Source of the DNA: Vampirovibrio chlorellavorus
GTDB lineage: Bacteria > Cyanobacteriota > Vampirovibrionia > Vampirovibrionales > Vampirovibrionaceae
Length of the DNA: 64,000 nucleotides
Assembly (NCBI GenBank): GCA_903866275.1
Contig: CAIPMU010000014.1
Coordinates: 1 to 64,000 of the forward strand
Direction: 5' to 3'
Positions 11,501 to 20,661 of this stretch are shown here, piece by piece. The notes beneath the pieces are model-generated. The model saw only the letters and a program-made list of their open reading frames with translations. It made no database searches and had not been told where the DNA came from. Position numbers and translations under genes: made by a program. Within the stretch, counting starts at the first letter, position 1. Every line of letters starts with the position of its first letter.

Positions 11501-12198
11501 CCTTCAAACTGAGGAACGCAACTGATACGGCCTTCAGAATCTACTGTTAGGCCAATACTAAATTGCTCAGGGATCAGTGCCGTTTCATTGGCCATTGTTT
11601 TGGTCATGCTCACGGATTCAGGATCGCAAAAGAGCTTGATTTTTGAGAAATGACGAAGATTTTGGCCTTTCCCTTTGCTGGCAGTAGGGAGTTGGTTAAA
11701 TTCGTCAATTGACTCCAGAAGGTTGAAGATATCTTGAGGGAGTATATAAAGCTGTTTGCCAGTTTTCAAAAAACAACCGATCCGGGTTGGAAATACCTGT
11801 TTTGGACCGATAAAAAAAGAATATTCAAACAAAAGATCAGGGCTTGCCAAATGAAGTGTATTTTGAAGGTCTAAAGTAAATGGTGAAAAGCTTGGTAGTA
11901 ATTGAGCAAAGCCAAAATCTTCCCCATGCTCTTCTTCAGGGTTGAGCAAGTGATAGAACTGCTCATTAGTAATCAAAAGTGTTTGATCAGGTGCAATCTC
12001 TGCAATCCCAATAGAAAGAAAGGTAGGTAGCCACCGGAGGAGCTGTTTACCTAGTGGCGTATGAGCTGGGCTCTTTGTGCAGATGTCATCAATGTTTTCA
12101 TAGGAAAAGCCTACTGTTCCTTCAATTTGCAAGCCCTGATCGGTTATATTACAGTAGAGTTCAGAGTTGATTTCGGTTAAAAAAGTTTTCATTGACAT
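8554..12198 (-). CDS. zorD: Zorya type I protein ZorD: SNF2-family helicase with C-terminal Mrr-like/PD-(D/E)xK-like domain
   Basis: LLADDMGLGKTLQVLTF Walker A, IADEAQELKN, MSGTPIENGLMDLW, AYRIGQTRPVKVY. C-terminus has GIDALLYKGQQAQLLICKPF. Fourth gene of a zorABCD array. Confidence 0.92.
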   Translation of the reverse strand: MSMKTFLTEINSELYCNITDQGLQIEGTVGFSYENIDDICTKSPAHTPLGKQLLRWLPTFLSIGIAEIAPDQTLLITNEQFYHLLNPEEEHGEDFGFAQLLPSFSPFTLDLQNTLHLASPDLLFEYSFFIGPKQVFPTRIGCFLKTGKQLYILPQDIFNLLESIDEFNQLPTASKGKGQNLRHFSKIKLFCDPESVSMTKTMANETALIPEQFSIGLTVDSEGRISCVPQFEGVEEEVLKQAFYQHAEGQPFYDVKTSSGARIRLVINEELQTALTHMRENLTSISGPAKDQIMLNPLSAFEGICATDRISLDSFSREREHYNHSATEILQNTSKNLDGFGDRVIDIGPYIFHPIPRLKNENRPKFLNDESSDLYIDIDALTPSGNNINIPLNTVAKAENVLYDVIEGLKKGLVAIPIQGDNKETLFVPISEGLCDQLNRNINEWKERTANNISDLNANTPEPSTTATKKSSGDYFLHIAENSEDFLAYSESLGVHRSIELTYHPPKNLITTFKETPFQLKPYQQQGVSWLQGSFKTHRSGVLLADDMGLGKTLQVLTFLAWLIESGSPESFPDILERNSDDDPRRPILIVAPLILLENWKKEIEKFFDNNGSIFSPVAILNSKSIKQFIADPTIKGREYKIGRTVLDLEKLKRNRIIITNYDTLKNYQHSFETIKWSIVIADEAQELKNEKTAITHAMKGLASNARFKIAMSGTPIENGLMDLWCIMDFVCPGTLLGTDKEFAHQYEKKIINNEPGSAQALKDRLGMGELHRTFVLNRYKEDYLGSDELPTKEEIRLYYPVSERQWQLQAAIIKTAQQSEKLGASLIALHQLKKLYEHPLLLMNMDLDYSPQQLIDHSPKLQVVCEHLETIKEKGEKVLIFTRSLPMQNILKVVLAYKFGIKAAIINGSTKGNKRTNDEESDRFRLIREFEETAGFNALILSPDVAGVGLTIVEANHVIHYGRWWNPATEDQATCRAYRIGQTRPVKVYYPIGRAPDPTQETFEQKLDALLRQKSELRRDILTPIAALDVTSSLMSIFSKEVAPESGPHFTMNDLIQLDSQRFASFCAALMGKQGFNTILPPTMASRGIDALLYKGQQAQLLICKPFTANQGLSLDIAEEMKISLTYYRNRYLADLGLSIEMLLFTPLEIENGLKRSLSDAGIKIIDKHQIQAMLTSSDLTFQDILQKESERLDNMEDLALLLKTLHAPVGAL

Positions 12199-12212
12199 TT
12201 AATTGTAAACCT

Positions 12213-13586
12213 TTATGGTCTTATTCCATGGGCTGCCAGTACATTGGAAAGATTATCCAACCAAATATTTTGGTGATGAGGCACAGACTCTTTTGCCAGA
12301 GTTGGGTTTTTTAAAGAGCGAACATCAAAACTGCCAATTGTTTTTCCATTCTTTCCGGTGTATATAGATTGTGCATTATTTTGGAGTCTTAAAAAAGTAT
12401 CTTTTTCGTAGAGATAAGCACAGCCTACCCGCGAAAAATCTACAATCACATATTTTCCAAAATCAAGAATAAAGGCACTGTTATGGCTGGAATCCTTCTC
12501 AAGGGAGGCGTAATAATAGCCCTCTTTCTTCAGTTCACTTAATTGATATGTATTAGCACTATTATCACTAGGCCCAATGGCAATGGTAGAGCCTTTGATA
12601 CATTTTAAATAACGCAACCAAAAGCGTTTTCGCTTTTGCGTGTCATTTTTAATGATCATATTAAAAAAAAGTTCAATATCGGCTTGAGATAGCCATCCAA
12701 CAAAGGCTTCTCGGGCTCTTGCTTCAATATTCACCCACTTGCCTGGAGAGATTCGTGGGTCCCCATAAGCATTACTCGCTAGAAACCATCGCTGTAGAAA
12801 GCTAATGCCTTGTTCTCTTGCTTCAGCTGGATAGTTATCAACAAGTAATATCAGTTTGCTTAAAGTATCAAATTGTGTGGTTTCAATAAAATTGGAAAAT
12901 AAGTAAGTCCATTCGACAGGGTTAAAAGTATGGGACACTTGGATAATGCGTTTCAATAATTGCCCAACCACTTCATCACGGAGTGCTTCAGCGAATTGAC
13001 TAGTCGCTGAAAAGTAATAACGCTCTGCTGTTATCTCAAGGGTCTCACCCTTATGGATTACCGTAGGAGCTAATTGAGCTGGTCCTTCTTTAGCTAATAG
13101 GAACTCTTGATGCTCCTTCCAGGCTAATAGTTTCCTGTTTCGACCGTTATAGCGTCGTAGAAACCAAGCGAGAAAGTCCCGAATTAGAATATGGTTTTCG
13201 TTCGTTTTCCAAGTCTCATGGAATGCATTTTGAAAAGGCATAAGGATGCTGGGGGTGAAAATAGCCTGTCTGCGCTTTAGTAAACCTCTGATTTCTGGGC
13301 TTCTAATCACGGAAGATTGAGAGCAAAGTATACGGATTTCCCTGCGAGTTAATCGGTCAAAATCATCGGTCTTGATCGCCTCTGTCCATGCCTCTAACGC
13401 TTTTTCTCGCTGTTCTCCGGTGAACATTACCGTTTTAGTAAAGCCTGCTTTTTTTTCAAGATTCCTTTGAAATTTTTCAATCTCAGGACAAGCGAGAGTC
13501 ATTGTGGAGCGTGTTAAAAGATTTGAGAAACTCCTTAAATCCTGAAGTGTTTCAAGTAAAGGGTGCTGGCTTCTCGAATCAGTCAT
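12213..13586 (-). CDS. zorC: Zorya type I protein ZorC (EH-signature domain)
   Basis: 457 aa between ZorB and ZorD. EH-signature-like region FLQRWFLASNAYGDPRISPGKWVNIEARAREAFVGWLSQADIELFFNMI...RKRFWLRYL. Confidence 0.88.
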   Translation of the reverse strand: MTDSRSQHPLLETLQDLRSFSNLLTRSTMTLACPEIEKFQRNLEKKAGFTKTVMFTGEQREKALEAWTEAIKTDDFDRLTRREIRILCSQSSVIRSPEIRGLLKRRQAIFTPSILMPFQNAFHETWKTNENHILIRDFLAWFLRRYNGRNRKLLAWKEHQEFLLAKEGPAQLAPTVIHKGETLEITAERYYFSATSQFAEALRDEVVGQLLKRIIQVSHTFNPVEWTYLFSNFIETTQFDTLSKLILLVDNYPAEAREQGISFLQRWFLASNAYGDPRISPGKWVNIEARAREAFVGWLSQADIELFFNMIIKNDTQKRKRFWLRYLKCIKGSTIAIGPSDNSANTYQLSELKKEGYYYASLEKDSSHNSAFILDFGKYVIVDFSRVGCAYLYEKDTFLRLQNNAQSIYTGKNGKTIGSFDVRSLKNPTLAKESVPHHQNIWLDNLSNVLAAHGIRP

Positions 13587-13588
13587 TT

Positions 13589-14263
13589 TTATTCCACCGA
13601 TTGCTCGACAGCTTTCATTTGCTGTCTTTGTTCAACCGATTTTACCCGAATTTTGAATTCCACTCGACGGCTGGCGTCTTGGTTCTCTTTTTTATTTGTA
13701 TAAACGAGGTCGCGCTCTCCTCGGCCATTAGTAGAGGCAACATTGAGCAAGCAATCTCGCTCCTGTTTTAGCAAGTTAGTGTTATTTAGGGTGTACTTCA
13801 TGACTGCAAATGACCGATTTTGAGACAGCGAGAGGTTGTTTTCATCAGTGTCGCGAGAATCCGTAAAACCTTGAATGAAGACGGATTCCACATCTTTCTT
13901 ATATTCGGGGCTGCAAATAATGCCGGTTAAGCGTGGGCCAAGCCATTTTAAAAAATCTTGTCCGGTGGGCTTTATTTGGTCAGCTCCAGTATCGAAAGAT
14001 AAATGCTTATCTCTAACTCGCACAGTGCAAGAAAGTGGATCTTTTTTCTCGTCATATTCACATTCGATATTTTTAACTTTAAGTCCGGCATCAATTTTGT
14101 TTTTTAGAGCAAGTAATCTATTGTGGCTGCCTCGTTGTGTATCTTCGAAGTTCTGGTTCATATAACAGACAAGAAGCAAAATAAAAATTACTGCTAGAGA
14201 GGTCATCAAGTCAGTCATAGAGTGTGATAGTGGATCACCGGAATGCCGCTGTTTATTTTGCAT
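13589..14263 (-). CDS. zorB: Zorya protein ZorB (MotB/OmpA-like peptidoglycan-binding subunit)
   Basis: Single N-terminal TM with conserved Asp (SMTDLMTSLAVIFILLLVCYM) and an OmpA/MotB-like C-terminus (FIQGFTDSRDTDENNLSLSQNRSFAVMKYTL..ASTNGRGERDLVY..RRVEFKI). Confidence 0.92.
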   Translation of the reverse strand: MQNKQRHSGDPLSHSMTDLMTSLAVIFILLLVCYMNQNFEDTQRGSHNRLLALKNKIDAGLKVKNIECEYDEKKDPLSCTVRVRDKHLSFDTGADQIKPTGQDFLKWLGPRLTGIICSPEYKKDVESVFIQGFTDSRDTDENNLSLSQNRSFAVMKYTLNNTNLLKQERDCLLNVASTNGRGERDLVYTNKKENQDASRRVEFKIRVKSVEQRQQMKAVEQSVE

Positions 14264-16322
14264 GAGTTACAAGCTTTTTCTCTAACATGTCAGTCAGACT
14301 CGACAATTGATCGTCAAGGGTCTCCACCGTTCCTCCGAGCATATTTAAGGAGCCTTTTAAGTGAGCATCAAGATCGGTTGTATATGTCTGAATGCCAGCA
14401 TGAGTGGTATTGCTGTAGTCTTGAAGAGCTTTTTGAATTTGCGATAAAACGTTTCCTAGTGAGCTATCGAGTGTCTCATAGACTCTCCGCTGATTGACTT
14501 GGAGGTTTTCCAGGTCCTGAAGTAAGGTTGAGAATTGCGAGGTAATTGAAACCACTCGGTCCATGTTGTCTTTGAGATGCTGCCTACCATTGTCGGCCTC
14601 TTTAGATACAGCGCTGAGGTTATTAGTACTGGTCTCTAACTGAGAAATACTGCCTTGAAGTTGCCTGAAGAGGTTACTATTGCCTGCCAGAGCTTGATCA
14701 AATGATCCGGTAGACGCTTCCAGCTTTTGGCCCGCTATGCTCAGGCTGTCAGCTAAGGAGATTTGCTTATTTAAAATCTCTTCTAACGAGTTTCTGGATT
14801 TGGCCAACCATTCTTCATTCTGAGAATTTAATGCTTGATGATGCGCCGAAAGATGATTGGTTTGGGACTCTGTAGTTGTTTGTATTTGTTGTAAGAGGAT
14901 TTCAATGCTACTGGATAAGCCTTCTTGCTGGGTATTCGCAGAGCCTTCAATTTTTTGCACCAATTGCGCAACGGTATCAGATAAAGCTTGTGTCTGACTC
15001 AGTAGTTGCTCTTTCTGGTGATTATTAGAATCGCTAAAAGCACCAGTCATCTCCTGCATCCGCTCTTCCATTTGTGCACTCCATTGCGAGGTTTGTAGGA
15101 GTACGTTTTGAATGTTTTGTTGAAAGGCGTCCATAGAATCAGATGAAGATCCCGCCAATCGATCCATAATATGCCCCATCGCATCTTGTAATTCATTAGC
15201 ATGAGTACTCGATTGCTGACGTTGTTGATTTAGCGTATCTTCGAGCTGTTTGAACAGATTGCCCATGTAGTCGTCTAAAAGTTGATTTTTTGCATCTAAG
15301 CCTGCCAAAAATGTAGAGGCTTTGCTGAGAGATTCCGCTAAGCCTTGGATTTCTGAGTTTGCAGCGCCTGTCATTGATTGTCTAAACTCGTCCATGACTT
15401 CTTTCATGGTTGCTCCAAAGGACTCAGCTAATGTATCAGACTTTTGCTGTCTCAATGCTTCAGTAGTCTTATTTAGGTCTTCTATGGCTCTGATCATCTT
15501 ACCAATTTCAGGTGTTATATTCTGAGTAACACTTTCCGTAAGTTTTTCAGCAACAGTAAGACCAAACTCCTCTAATGGTTCTGTTTGTCGTTCTAGCTGG
15601 GTTAGCGATTCTGAAAGTAGCTTTTCTGAGGTAATGCGGGGAAAAATTTGATTCAAAGTATGCTGCACTGTATATAAATGTCGATTAAGACCGTTTAGGC
15701 AGACTGTTTCAGCTCCTGTAAATAGTAATGCGCCTAGTAGACCTACAATGGAAGAAGAAAATTTACCCGATAAACTGTTAATTAGGATATCAATTCCTTC
15801 AACCTTGCCGCCAGTCATGACATTCAAATGTGCCAGCCCTAGGAGCAGTGCGCAAAAAGTCCCCAATAACCCAAGTCCTGTCAAAATAGCTGGAATACTA
15901 GAAAGCCACCCAGGAATAGAATGATAGATGGTCTCTGGGGTGAAAAATGCTTCGGCCTGAAGTGTGTTGTGGAAGAAATAAGCATTCTTTCTTTTTAGCT
16001 TGATGATGGTTTCTTGCATCTCACTCCAAGAATACTTAAGAGAAGGTTTAGAAAGTAAGAATTCTCCAATAGCCTCATATTGTTCATCTGTGAGTACTTG
16101 CTCTTGGATCTGAGCATTTAAATCTTCAAGAAATCTTTTGGCACTGGTGAGCTGATGCTGTGTATCTACCCATGTTTTTACAAGTTGATAAAAGGAATAT
16201 ACAAAAATAATAATAGCTATAAATGAGATCGCTGTGGAAATAATTGGAATCTCAATACCCAGCCATGTAGATGCATAGGGCGTTGGCTTGGCGAAGGCAG
16301 ATAGCCAATTGTGAGCTTGCAT
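14253..16322 (-). CDS. zorA: Zorya protein ZorA (MotA/TolQ/ExbB-like channel with long coiled-coil tail)
   Basis: N-terminal TM region, SIPAILTGLGLLGTFCALLLGL and FSSSIVGLLGALLFTGAETV MotA/ExbB-type segments, ~450-aa Gln/Ser-rich coiled-coil C-terminus. Overlaps zorB. Confidence 0.92.
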   Translation of the reverse strand: MQAHNWLSAFAKPTPYASTWLGIEIPIISTAISFIAIIIFVYSFYQLVKTWVDTQHQLTSAKRFLEDLNAQIQEQVLTDEQYEAIGEFLLSKPSLKYSWSEMQETIIKLKRKNAYFFHNTLQAEAFFTPETIYHSIPGWLSSIPAILTGLGLLGTFCALLLGLAHLNVMTGGKVEGIDILINSLSGKFSSSIVGLLGALLFTGAETVCLNGLNRHLYTVQHTLNQIFPRITSEKLLSESLTQLERQTEPLEEFGLTVAEKLTESVTQNITPEIGKMIRAIEDLNKTTEALRQQKSDTLAESFGATMKEVMDEFRQSMTGAANSEIQGLAESLSKASTFLAGLDAKNQLLDDYMGNLFKQLEDTLNQQRQQSSTHANELQDAMGHIMDRLAGSSSDSMDAFQQNIQNVLLQTSQWSAQMEERMQEMTGAFSDSNNHQKEQLLSQTQALSDTVAQLVQKIEGSANTQQEGLSSSIEILLQQIQTTTESQTNHLSAHHQALNSQNEEWLAKSRNSLEEILNKQISLADSLSIAGQKLEASTGSFDQALAGNSNLFRQLQGSISQLETSTNNLSAVSKEADNGRQHLKDNMDRVVSITSQFSTLLQDLENLQVNQRRVYETLDSSLGNVLSQIQKALQDYSNTTHAGIQTYTTDLDAHLKGSLNMLGGTVETLDDQLSSLTDMLEKKLVTHAK

Positions 16323-16940
16323 TTATAGTTCCTTTGAAATTGTGTATAAAGAGTGGGGATGGGGAAGGCGGGAAGTCTTTGGAGATTACATGCGAATTGA
16401 TTGATTTTATAATAAATTGATTGTTTTAAACTGAATTTATTATAACTTAACCAAGCCCAATATAGTAAACATGTAACTATATGTTATAGGTAAAGCTCAG
16501 GCTCGCTAAGGATTGCTGATTTATATGGGCAATGATCAAAATAAAAGGTCCCTATATTGTTATAAGGTTCATAAAAGGTTGTTAATAGTTGATAGGGATT
16601 GCCCTTCCCCTCTGGTAGGACTATCCATAATTGGAATTACTGGTGGTTTAAGGGAAGAAAACGCCACAAGTGAACAGTTTATTATTATGTGATCAGGTCT
16701 ATCCAAGTGCCCGTTAATGGTTTTTCATGGCACATTAAATGGAATATGCCAGTAGTTTTCTACAAGAGGTTTTAAAATTTCATATCAAAATAAGAGCCAA
16801 TATGAAAAATCCAAAATGGTAAGTGAGTTAGGATTTTTTAGGGGTGGGGGGTCTTTCTGTACCTTGTTCAAAGAGTATCCAACCCATGCTCCTCAGCCCT
16901 TAATTGCAATGTCAAATCTCCAAATATAAACAATCCTGAA

Positions 16941-16970
16941 AAAAGTTTTGCAGGAACTTGCAAAACTTTT
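16941..16970. other. 12-bp perfect-stem inverted repeat in the AT-rich intergenic region upstream of zorA
   Basis: AAAAGTTTTGCA-GGAACT-TGCAAAACTTTT. Confidence 0.6.
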
Positions 16971-17487
16971 CAAGAGCGTATACTAGCCCTTGGTGATAAG
17001 AGCCATACTTTTGCATTTTTAAGCTGACTTATCTCTAATTCTTCCAACTGTCTAGAATTAGTGCTGAGGAGAATGAACAGAAACATAAGCCCAGAGGCCT
17101 CTGGAAGGCTTGTGAAGAGACGAAATTTCATTTTAGGCGTAATAGTATCTGGCTTGAAAATTAAAAGGCCAGCCAAAAGGAATTTTTTTGGAAATCGCCT
17201 TAATGACTGACCTTTATGGGCCGAGTATTCCTTTGTGTTTTTATAGGGGTAAGTATTTCTATTTTAGATAGACTGCTGCGATCAGTGTTGTCGATAGACA
17301 ACGCAAACCGTTAGTTTGTTTGCTCTTTATATTTGGTGTTCTTATATTGATCTCTTTATGTCTAAAGAATCTTAAGCAAGGCTAAAAAAATGAGGGTAGT
17401 GGGATGTGAATTTTTGGCCCTGTTCTTAAAATTCTTTAGTGAGTCTGTCACAACATGACCCAGGCTTCTATGAAGGAGTTGTCCAGT

Positions 17488-18186
17488 CTAGTTTGGGGTG
17501 CTTTTCTTCTTTGGACGGTATCGCTTAATACCCATATTCATACTGATAAGGGCTTGGTTTATACTTTCAATACTGACTTTGTAAACTGTGCCATTGTAGG
17601 TATCTCTGGTCTGCAAGATGCCGTAATCGCACAAGCGTTTCAGTGCTTTATTGATCGTGGGTTCAGAAAGGCCAATACCTCCAGTCACATTGGGTATTCC
17701 TTTAGTAAAGTGTGTTTTACGTATTCTCTCTTGAGACTTACCCCACCCATAGGTTCTATCAACGATGAACTCAAGAACAATGCGTTCGTTAGGTTTCAGA
17801 AGAGGGTATAAAAATCGAGAGAAATATTTTCGGATCATGCATTCACAGATCTTGCTTTTAAGATCGTGGGTTTCATTGCCCCATCTTGGTTGCCGTGACT
17901 TTTTGTCGAAGCTCACAAACTGAAATTTATTACCCGGCAGAGAACGAATGCCAATACCGTAATGGGTGCATTCTGCATCCTCAGAAAATGGGGCTTCTTC
18001 ATCGCTGAGGTCATCATACTCTTCATAGTCGTATTCATCATCAGTATCAAAGGATTCTTCCAAACTTTCAGATATGATTCGCAGTTTTTCTTGATAAGGC
18101 TCAGGATCAGCCAGGATCATGTTCAGCTGTTCTTCGGTGCAGAGTTTTCTCAGTGCGTTTTTCATGGCAGGTGTAATAGGGATCAT
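17488..18186 (-). CDS. Winged-helix replication-initiator-like protein (phage RepO N-terminal-like) with acidic N-terminal region
   Basis: VLEFIVDRTYGWGKSQERIRKTHFTKGIPNVTGGIGLSEPTINKALKRLCDYGIL resembles phage replication protein O wHTH domains. Acidic stretch DTDDEYDYEEYDDLSDEE. Confidence 0.6.
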   Translation of the reverse strand: MIPITPAMKNALRKLCTEEQLNMILADPEPYQEKLRIISESLEESFDTDDEYDYEEYDDLSDEEAPFSEDAECTHYGIGIRSLPGNKFQFVSFDKKSRQPRWGNETHDLKSKICECMIRKYFSRFLYPLLKPNERIVLEFIVDRTYGWGKSQERIRKTHFTKGIPNVTGGIGLSEPTINKALKRLCDYGILQTRDTYNGTVYKVSIESINQALISMNMGIKRYRPKKKSTPN

Positions 18187-18200
18187 TTTCTTAATTCCTT

Positions 18201-18449
18201 TTAGTAATCTATGTCTAAAATGTTGAGGAACGCTTGGACATTAATCATTCTCTTTCGAAGTCTGTGCTTGCCCGGCTCAAGAGGAAAGATGGATGAGTGG
18301 TCTGAACAGAGAAGATGAGCGATCATGTCCTCTAGCTCTCGGCTTGTGGGTGTTTCGAAGTATTCTGGCCATTCCGAGGGATAGATAAAACATGGGATAT
18401 GTTGGCCACTTTTTTCATGAAAAAATAAACTAGAGTTTTCACTAGTCAT
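18201..18449 (-). CDS. Small hypothetical protein (82 aa)
   Basis: ORF in a compact same-strand module between the rep-like gene and the excisionase-like gene. Confidence 0.5.
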   Translation of the reverse strand: MTSENSSLFFHEKSGQHIPCFIYPSEWPEYFETPTSRELEDMIAHLLCSDHSSIFPLEPGKHRLRKRMINVQAFLNILDIDY

Positions 18450-18530
18450 GAGGTTCTCCTTGCCCGTGGGCTTTGTTATTGGCGATTACGGTATTGAAAA
18501 TGGATCTGAAAGGGAAGGGTATCTTGGGTT

Positions 18531-18770
18531 CTAACTGATCTTTCCCACTTGATCTGCCCACGCAAAAAATGCTTTTTCGTCAATCAGTACGCGACGGCCA
18601 ATGCGCCGAATGACTTTTTTAAACCCATTTGTTTCTGCAAAAAATATGAGGTGCCGCAAGCCACTTACGGTGGGCCATGGATGAGGCCATTGGGTAACGG
18701 GAATCAGTCGGGTGTTACTTTCCGGTGTCATTTGATATCCTCTCTTGTTGTGAATTAACCTTAACAACAA
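18531..18770 (-). CDS. Excisionase/AlpA-like DNA-binding protein (79 aa)
   Basis: PVTQWPHPWPTVSGLRHLIFFAETNGFKKVIRRIGRRVLIDEKAFFAWADQ resembles an excisionase-type wHTH (R.GrrvLID...F..W). Adjacent to an integrase module. Confidence 0.6.
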   Translation of the reverse strand: MLLRLIHNKRGYQMTPESNTRLIPVTQWPHPWPTVSGLRHLIFFAETNGFKKVIRRIGRRVLIDEKAFFAWADQVGKIS

Positions 18771-18797
18771 TAATGGTAATCTAATATTGCAAATAAA

Positions 18798-18834
18798 AAT
18801 AGGTAGTTTATTAGCACCTAATAAACTACCTATT
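18798..18834 (-). terminator. Rho-independent terminator downstream of the integrase operon
   Basis: 17-bp perfect stem AATAGGTAGTTTATTAG-CAC-CTAATAAACTACCTATT, followed on the minus strand by TTTTATTT. Confidence 0.8.
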
Positions 18835-18848
18835 CTTGGGTTGTCTGT

Positions 18849-19415
18849 TTAAAGGCCTTTTAGCCTCATGTCATGCATTAAGTAGGGAGTATCTTTTCCA
18901 TTCAAGACGTTATTGCATGCTCTTTGGTAGTCGTCATCGCAATGTATTTTTTGACGCCAATCTTCAGTATTCTCTAAGTGCTTAAAAGGTGATTCATTAT
19001 ATTCTTTCCTTAAGCGTCCAGGCCATTGATCACAATGACCTTCAACGTTAGCTATAGTTAGCTTTGTGTCCTCAGCGACTTGTTTACAAGCTTTAATTTT
19101 CGAAAGCTCATATTTTTCCATGAGATAAACAACCATTCTTGCAACATCAAAGAAGATTTGTACTCGACCTGGCGTTCTTTGATGGGACTGGGTAAGTACA
19201 CTAATATCATTGTGTTTATCCAGCTTAATGGCTTTGTGGGAAAAATAAAGTAGAAATTCTTCAGGTATCATAGGAGAAGGCTCGACATAACGTGCTATTC
19301 GGCTGAAAATGAATTTAATGGCTTCTGGATCTCCATCATTTGCTCTAATACTTATTTCTTTAATTTCTGAGAAGCTGAGTATTTTATCCGGTTGGGGAAG
19401 GCCGCTATATGTCAT
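18849..19415 (-). CDS. Hypothetical protein (188 aa), overlapping the integrase stop
   Basis: Intact ORF, 4-bp overlap with the integrase gene; no family recognised. Confidence 0.6.
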   Translation of the reverse strand: MTYSGLPQPDKILSFSEIKEISIRANDGDPEAIKFIFSRIARYVEPSPMIPEEFLLYFSHKAIKLDKHNDISVLTQSHQRTPGRVQIFFDVARMVVYLMEKYELSKIKACKQVAEDTKLTIANVEGHCDQWPGRLRKEYNESPFKHLENTEDWRQKIHCDDDYQRACNNVLNGKDTPYLMHDMRLKGL

Positions 19416-20557
19416 GGATGCTTTTCCTTTTTGTATTCAAATTGTCGGGCATTCATTTTCTCCAAGACACTAACTGTATGCTGCTCACCAAGGTGGGCGT
19501 ACCGTTTTACCATTTGTAACTGCTTATGGCCAAGAACATCAGCTATTTCAAGTAGAGTGGCTCCCTCCATAGCAAGGTAACTAGCAGCTGTGTGGCGGAG
19601 ATCGTGAAAGCGAAAGTCTTCGATTTTGGCATCTTTGACCGCTTTTTCCCAATGTTTCCTTATCTCCATTGGCTTCTGGCCATCTTGACGAGGGAATAGA
19701 TAGGGTGTGTCGGTTCGTCTATTGCTTCTGAGTTGTTGAAGCTCTTCCCAGCCATGGCCAACAATGGGAATGGAGCGCCTTTCCCCATTCTTTGTTTTCT
19801 CAAGCCGGATCATTCGTTGTTGAAGGTCGATATTATCCCACTTCAGGTTTAAAAGTTCGCTCCAACGCGCTCCAGTTGATAAGGCAAGCACGACAAGCGG
19901 GTATAGAAAAGGGTGGATATCCTTTTTTTGGCATTGTGTGAGAAGGTCTTGTCTTTCCTCATTGGTCAGGAATCGGACTCGGCCTCTTGGCTCGATGGGC
20001 TTTCTCACTTTCAGCACAGGGTTTTCATCCATCCAGGCCCATTCTTTAACAGCATAGGAGACGGCGACCGACAAAGAACTGAGGTATCGTACCACTGTGG
20101 CAGGGCTTCTCAGCTTTTCCTTGGTTTTTGCTTTTTCAGATTTCTCCGTGAGGAGTTTATCTCGATACTCGGCTATTAAGGTTGGTCGAAGGTCATAGAG
20201 CTTGTAATATCCAAGATTTGCTTTCCACCACTCCAAGTGAAGCTTAATGTCGGCTTTTCCGGTACTTCTTTGGGGTAGAACATCAGAAATATAACGCTCT
20301 ATAAGGTCAGAGACGGTCTTTTTCTTTGACTGGCTTGTGCCGGAATGCTTGCCCTCCCGCATGGCTGCTTCTGTTTTCTGCATCCAGAGCTTGGCATCGG
20401 TCTTGCGTTCAAAGGTAGCAGTGGCAGGAGGATGACCTTTAATGCGAACTTCTACCGTATAGCGGGTTTGCCCAGCACTGTTTTTGCGTTCCTTAATGCG
20501 AGCCATTATGCATCTATCCTCTTGAGTCGTGTCCCATTCTTGTCCCATTTGTCCCAC
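19412..20557 (-). CDS. Tyrosine recombinase/phage-type integrase
   Basis: LSTGARWSELLNLKW, FRFHDLRHTAASYLAMEGATLLEIADVLGHKQLQMVKRYAHL: R...H-x-x-R...H...Y catalytic residues. Adjacent to a tRNA fragment. Confidence 0.96.
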   Translation of the reverse strand: MGQMGQEWDTTQEDRCIMARIKERKNSAGQTRYTVEVRIKGHPPATATFERKTDAKLWMQKTEAAMREGKHSGTSQSKKKTVSDLIERYISDVLPQRSTGKADIKLHLEWWKANLGYYKLYDLRPTLIAEYRDKLLTEKSEKAKTKEKLRSPATVVRYLSSLSVAVSYAVKEWAWMDENPVLKVRKPIEPRGRVRFLTNEERQDLLTQCQKKDIHPFLYPLVVLALSTGARWSELLNLKWDNIDLQQRMIRLEKTKNGERRSIPIVGHGWEELQQLRSNRRTDTPYLFPRQDGQKPMEIRKHWEKAVKDAKIEDFRFHDLRHTAASYLAMEGATLLEIADVLGHKQLQMVKRYAHLGEQHTVSVLEKMNARQFEYKKEKHP

Positions 20558-20661
20558 AAAAATGAGGATAAGTCACGAGCCTCTTGGATATGTATAATGG
20601 CTAAAAGCTTTGCTGGTTCTTATCCTTAAATATCCTTCTGTTTCCTGCTGAGTCTATTATT

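Noticed and set aside
16970-17176. 68-aa minus-strand ORF in the AT-rich gap
   Set aside because: Short and low-complexity without a clear ribosome-binding site; cannot be separated from chance.
17455-17811. 118-aa plus-strand ORF overlapping the rep-like gene
   Set aside because: Overlaps the 3' half of a better-supported minus-strand ORF and lacks domain features.
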